From: Candidatus Ligilactobacillus avistercoris
Lineage (GTDB): Bacteria > Bacillota > Bacilli > Lactobacillales > Lactobacillaceae
DNA length: 64,000 nt
Assembly (NCBI GenBank): GCA_019119415.1
Contig: DWXB01000003.1
Coordinates: 1-64,000, forward strand
Reading direction: 5' to 3'
The notes below the pieces were generated by a model. The model ran no database searches. It worked only from the letters and a program-made list of their open reading frames with translations, and had not been told where the DNA came from. The translations under genes were made by a program, and so were the position numbers. Positions 61,230-64,000 of this stretch are shown here, one piece after another. Numbering within the stretch: the first letter of the stretch is position 1; each line of letters opens with the position of its first letter.

Positions 61230-61655
61230 CTAAAATCCAATTAGTTTTTGCATCTTCATAGAACAACCGAAACCATCTAAAGATAGTTTCACCCCTTCTG
61301 TTTCTGTATCCGCATCTACCTCAAATCCTAATTTTTTATCATTATTTATATATCCTTCAATTTCTATTTCATACATTGGCGTCATATGTGTTTTCTGATA
61401 CTCAATCGTAATCGTCTTAATCGCGTTTCGCTGATCCTGTTTGTGAACATACCGTTTAATCTTCGGCGTTTCTTCCTTCACCAAACCAACTAACTCTTCA
61501 TGCTGTTTAATTTTTTCCTCGTGATACACAATAATCCCCCTGATAGTTTTTATTCCTAACACTAATCCTAAGATTACTAACGCTGTCACTGTTATTGCAG
61601 TCCAATTAACTTTCTTTTTCTTGTTGTTTCCTAATCTTTTGTTCACCACATTCAC
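61230..61655 (-). CDS. Membrane-anchored candidate immunity protein for the lipase
   Basis: A 141-residue protein: basic N terminus (NNKKKKVNW), one transmembrane helix (about 18-38), a coiled segment YHEEKIKQHEELVGLVKEE, then a compact outer domain with IKTITIEYQK, EIEIEGYINNDKKLGFEV and a C-terminal DGFGCSMKMQKLIGF. The domain resembles cystatin-fold lipoproteins (DUF1433-like) reported as immunity proteins (TilA) for TslA lipases; this is from memory of the motif pattern. It lies 23 bases before the lipase gene. A shortened copy lies 500 bases upstream. Confidence 0.6.
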   Translation of the reverse strand: MNVVNKRLGNNKKKKVNWTAITVTALVILGLVLGIKTIRGIIVYHEEKIKQHEELVGLVKEETPKIKRYVHKQDQRNAIKTITIEYQKTHMTPMYEIEIEGYINNDKKLGFEVDADTETEGVKLSLDGFGCSMKMQKLIGF

Positions 61656-61674
61656 CTTTATAATTGCAGCTGAA

Positions 61675-61983
61675 TTACTTATTTAAATTTTTAGTGATTT
61701 CAGGTAATTTTCTCATTGCTGCCTTTCCAGCCTCACCAAACAACACTGTTTCCAAGTCGTTCGCAATCCCTGTCAATTTGCGATTAAGATCGTTTTCAAT
61801 TGTCTTCATATTTGTCATTGCAGTTTTAATCTCAGCGTCGGCTGTTACCTTAGCTACTTCAGCTATCCCCTTAACTGCCTCCTTCTCAGCCGTTTTTTTA
61901 GCGTCTTTTAACTTATCACCAACTTTGGAAAAGGCTGCTTTGACATCGTCATAATCCGCTTCAATTGTGCTCCATACACTCAT
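61675..61983 (-). CDS. Small helical protein, candidate type VII effector partner
   Basis: A 102-residue, almost purely helical and charged protein (SVWSTIEADYDDVKAAFSKV at the start, AAMRKLPEITKNLNK at the end). No WXG motif in a turn is seen, but size, helicity and position fit the small partners (Lap or TlaA type) that bind type VII effectors. AGGAAC precedes the ATG. It lies 19 bases before the immunity candidate. Function is inferred from context. Confidence 0.55.
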   Translation of the reverse strand: MSVWSTIEADYDDVKAAFSKVGDKLKDAKKTAEKEAVKGIAEVAKVTADAEIKTAMTNMKTIENDLNRKLTGIANDLETVLFGEAGKAAMRKLPEITKNLNK

Positions 61984-62006
61984 TTTGTTCCTCCAACATT
62001 AAATAA

Positions 62007-62161
62007 TTACGTTGCACTCGATATTGTTGACATCCGACTTGCATTGCTTTGATCTGTAACATTGATATTATCCGCTGCACCACTTAGTTCTTGCGTATAT
62101 CCCGATATCCCGCCACCTGTTCTGTAACATTATTTAACTTCTCTAATCCATTAATATCCAT
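62007..62161 (-). pseudogene. Frameshifted remnant matching the lipase C-terminal 48 residues
   Basis: From ATG 62161 the frame starts DINGLEKLNNVTEQVAGY and is then broken. Removing one copy of an exact 8-bp tandem duplication (ATATCCCG at 62097-62104 and 62105-62112) restores a 48-residue frame ending at 62007. That frame has YTQELSGAADNINVTDQSNA and SRMSTISSAT, which line up without gaps with YTRDLNMAANEIGDTDNANA and ARMGTLTSPSQ in the lipase. As it stands, translation stops at 62084. It is either the tail of a deleted second effector or a broken small partner gene. Confidence 0.7.
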
Positions 62162-62167
62162 CCTTAC

Positions 62168-62361
62168 TCAAAATCCAACTAAATTTTCCATCTCAGTGGA
62201 GCAAGAAAAACCATCTATGTGTAATCTTTCGCCTTCTGTTTCTGTATCAACGTCTCCTCCTTCACCAAGTTAACCAATTCTTCGTGCTGTTTCACCTTCT
62301 CTTCATGATGCATAATAATTCCTCATCCAATAATTAATATGCCAATAACGATCAACAGCGT
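62168..62361 (-). pseudogene. Decayed second copy of the immunity gene
   Basis: Pieces in different frames match the intact immunity protein: a hydrophobic piece TLLIVIGILIIG with an in-frame stop, then GIIMHHEEKVKQHEELVNLV and KEET (compare GIIVYHEEKIKQHEELVGLV), then, after a deletion and frame change, DTETEGERLHIDGFSCSTEM and ENLVGF before the stop (compare DTETEGVKLSLDGFGCSMKM and QKLIGF). The start and middle are missing. It is six bases upstream of the effector-tail remnant, the same order as in the intact pair. Confidence 0.75.
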
Positions 62362-62368
62362 CGTTCAC

Positions 62369-62719
62369 TTAATCCTTTTTCCCCTTCTCATCTTGCTCTT
62401 CCACCCTTTGTTTTTCGCTGGTGTACTCCTGTTTTAACCGGGTTAATAAATTCTCCGTTCGTTCGTTTAACTTAAAATACTCTTTTTTAGCGGCAGCACT
62501 GAGTTCATCGATATGACTCAAGATGCGATATAATGCCTGGTTATCCGTCTGTTCGTACTGCCCAAACGCTGCGATTACCGCATCCTGAAGCTCATTTAAT
62601 TCGTGCTGAAATTTTCCAGCTTCACCCTTAATTTGATCCTGTAAATCAGTGAATTTCCGTTCATGTAATTGAAATTCATCTTCCAGTTCATTTAATTGTC
62701 TACGCTTACTTTTATCCAC
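62369..62719 (-). CDS. Coiled-coil protein in the type VII locus
   Basis: A 116-residue, highly charged helical protein predicted to form a coiled coil (LNELEDEFQLHERKFTDLQ, then LLTRLKQEYTSEKQRVEEQ), with no membrane segment. It resembles in size and character the helical accessory proteins next to LXG effectors (DUF3958- or DUF5082-like), but I cannot assign it. The start is a GTG that overlaps the essC stop (TAGTG), so it is coupled to the secretion ATPase gene. Confidence 0.6.
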   Translation of the reverse strand: MDKSKRRQLNELEDEFQLHERKFTDLQDQIKGEAGKFQHELNELQDAVIAAFGQYEQTDNQALYRILSHIDELSAAAKKEYFKLNERTENLLTRLKQEYTSEKQRVEEQDEKGKKD

Positions 62720-64000
62720 TACTCATCACCGTCCATCGTCATAAACTTGAATTTGATAAATTCCCGTTCGCAAGTAAAGAATGCTGAAGCTGGCTCCAGT
62801 TCGGGCTCATTGAGATTATACTGAACGTCATACAGCTTTTGGTCCTGCATCCGTGATGCAAAAATCCCTGTCCGCAGATACTTCCGGTAACTCGTTCCCG
62901 GATCGATTCTTAGACCCATATGCGAACTTGTTCCTACAGCAATTAAGGCTATGCGCACCCCAATACTGTCACGCAGCAACCGGTCTAAATCGGTATAACT
63001 TATCTGGGATTGCTCAATGAAGCGTTCAATATCCGTTATGACAACGTAATACCAGTTCGAATCGGTGTTATTATCCAACAGTTCCATTAGCTGATCCTTG
63101 ACCGTAACTAGCTCCTCACTGGTAGAGTAGTAGCCATTCACACCTTCCGGGACGTTATCGTAATAATGACCGCTATCGATTAATAAAACATTACCTACAT
63201 GTTTTCCAAGCTCACATACCATTTGGAATAAGGCTGCTTTTAATGGTTTGAAGTGCCTCATCTGATCGCCCATAACAGCCAGATTCCCCATCTTCTGTGG
63301 ACTATAGATAACCGGTTTAACCATTTGATAGTCCAATCCTAATGGCAACATTCCTGCCTGTAATGCGGCCTGAACATCTTCCCGGTTAAGGAACATGTGT
63401 GGCGTAATCTCATCCGGCACCATCGGAATCGGCTTTGGCCGCGCCCCATCCCAGGCATGATCCATTGCTTCGGCTTCCGCCTGCACGTTATTAATGACCT
63501 CTAGACTCGTTTCACCAGCTGCCGGCATTGCTACCTGAATCAGCCGGACATCGTCATCATCCTTAAACAGTCCCCGGCCCGGCGTATCGTCAATGCTGAG
63601 ACGCGTCTTACCGATGATTTCAATTAACTCATCTTCGTTGTTCTGCTTGAGTGGAATCCGTCGCTTGATATTGTTCAACAAGCGGGACCGAACACCCCGG
63701 GTTGAACCGGAACTCAACACAACATGCAGTCCGATACTGCTTCCGTCCCGCGTAAGTGCTACGAACTCGTTATACAGGGCTTCAGCGTAACCCATACCCT
63801 CAAAGCCTTCAAAGTTATCAATGACAACTACGATTTGTGGTAACTTTTCGCCCGTCTTTTGTTCGTACATGGCGACGTTTGCCACGGCGGCCTCACTGAA
63901 GAGCCGTTTCCGTTCCTTAATCAGGGCGTTCATTCGCTGAATAAACTTCCCAATCTTTTCTTCTTCATCAGTGGTGATGAGGTCCACCACGTGTGGCAGT
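62719..64000 (-). CDS. essC: Type VII secretion ATPase EssC, C-terminal part (5' end outside window)
   Basis: The gene runs off the right end of the window; about 427 residues are visible. It shows the last part of the second FtsK/SpoIIIE ATPase domain (LPHVVDLITTDEEEK, a Walker B-like VVVIDNFEGFEGM, GSSIGLHVVLSSGSTRGVRS, DTPGRGLFK) and the third, degenerate domain, whose P-loop position reads VMGDQMRHFKP without the GKS. This is typical of EssC/YukBA, the membrane motor of the type VIIb system. The C-terminal domain of EssC helps select strain-specific effectors, consistent with the lipase genes following directly. Confidence 0.9.
   Translation of the reverse strand, partial: LPHVVDLITTDEEEKIGKFIQRMNALIKERKRLFSEAAVANVAMYEQKTGEKLPQIVVVIDNFEGFEGMGYAEALYNEFVALTRDGSSIGLHVVLSSGSTRGVRSRLLNNIKRRIPLKQNNEDELIEIIGKTRLSIDDTPGRGLFKDDDDVRLIQVAMPAAGETSLEVINNVQAEAEAMDHAWDGARPKPIPMVPDEITPHMFLNREDVQAALQAGMLPLGLDYQMVKPVIYSPQKMGNLAVMGDQMRHFKPLKAALFQMVCELGKHVGNVLLIDSGHYYDNVPEGVNGYYSTSEELVTVKDQLMELLDNNTDSNWYYVVITDIERFIEQSQISYTDLDRLLRDSIGVRIALIAVGTSSHMGLRIDPGTSYRKYLRTGIFASRMQDQKLYDVQYNLNEPELEPASAFFTCEREFIKFKFMTMDGDE

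Noticed and set aside
1..64000. CRISPR array or prophage
   Set aside because: No regularly spaced direct repeats, cas genes, integrase or phage structural genes were seen.

Overview
The window looks like a chromosomal piece of a lactic acid bacterium, most likely a relatively GC-rich member of the Lactobacillaceae (Limosilactobacillus-like). I base this on gene content: a complete mevalonate block, hrcA-grpE-dnaK-dnaJ under a CIRCE element, glnR-glnA with a GlnR operator, a bile salt hydrolase, DUF3042 and YqgQ small proteins, and a Firmicutes-type type VII secretion ATPase (EssC). The species cannot be fixed from the sequence alone.

Layout. 1-4.8 kb is an AT-rich foreign island: the right end of an IS3-family element, then an McrC-like and an McrB-like restriction subunit, and a two-domain M.FokI-like adenine methyltransferase. 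The IS end cuts off the McrC-like gene inside its nuclease motif. 4.9-16.8 kb carries a Dcu-type dicarboxylate transporter, a divergent azoreductase-MarR pair, and the minus-strand run dinG-ypmB-asnS-dnaD-serine hydrolase-GH3 beta-glucosidase. 16.9-21 kb is the plus-strand mevalonate operon mvk-mvaD-pmvK-fni, with start/stop overlaps. 21-36 kb holds RsmF, an orphan MacB-like membrane protein, a YitV-like esterase, bile salt hydrolase with an OFA-type MFS transporter, a TauE-family exporter, a purine permease, further transporters, an ECF S component, a zeta-like kinase, acetate kinase, a universal stress protein and tRNA-Leu(CAG).

36-44.6 kb is conserved housekeeping: YheA-like protein, glnA, glnR, ynbB, miaA, DUF3042, then rhodanese, glucokinase, YqgQ, rhomboid, 5-formyl-THF cyclo-ligase and rpmG. 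44.7-49.5 kb is the heat-shock operon. 49.5-56.7 kb is the translation and transcription cluster rimP-nusA-rnpM-ylxQ-infB-rbfA, then truB-ribF. 56.8-59.7 kb is purE-purK-purB behind PurBox-like sites.

59.9-64 kb is a lower-GC type VII secretion locus. It has the C-terminal part of EssC, a coiled-coil protein, a small helical protein, a single-pass membrane protein that is a candidate immunity protein, and a lipase with its enzymatic domain first and a helical domain last, like the reverse-architecture effector TslA of Staphylococcus aureus. Between them lies a decayed second copy of the immunity gene and of the effector's C-terminal end. That remnant is broken by an exact 8-bp tandem duplication.

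The most notable points are the restriction island, the type VII lipase locus with its internal remnant, a 22-residue insertion in GlnA bounded by a 9-bp inverted repeat, and a roughly 115-bp palindromic element behind glnA. I saw no rRNA genes and no CRISPR array. All functions are read from motifs and family knowledge. No database search was run.
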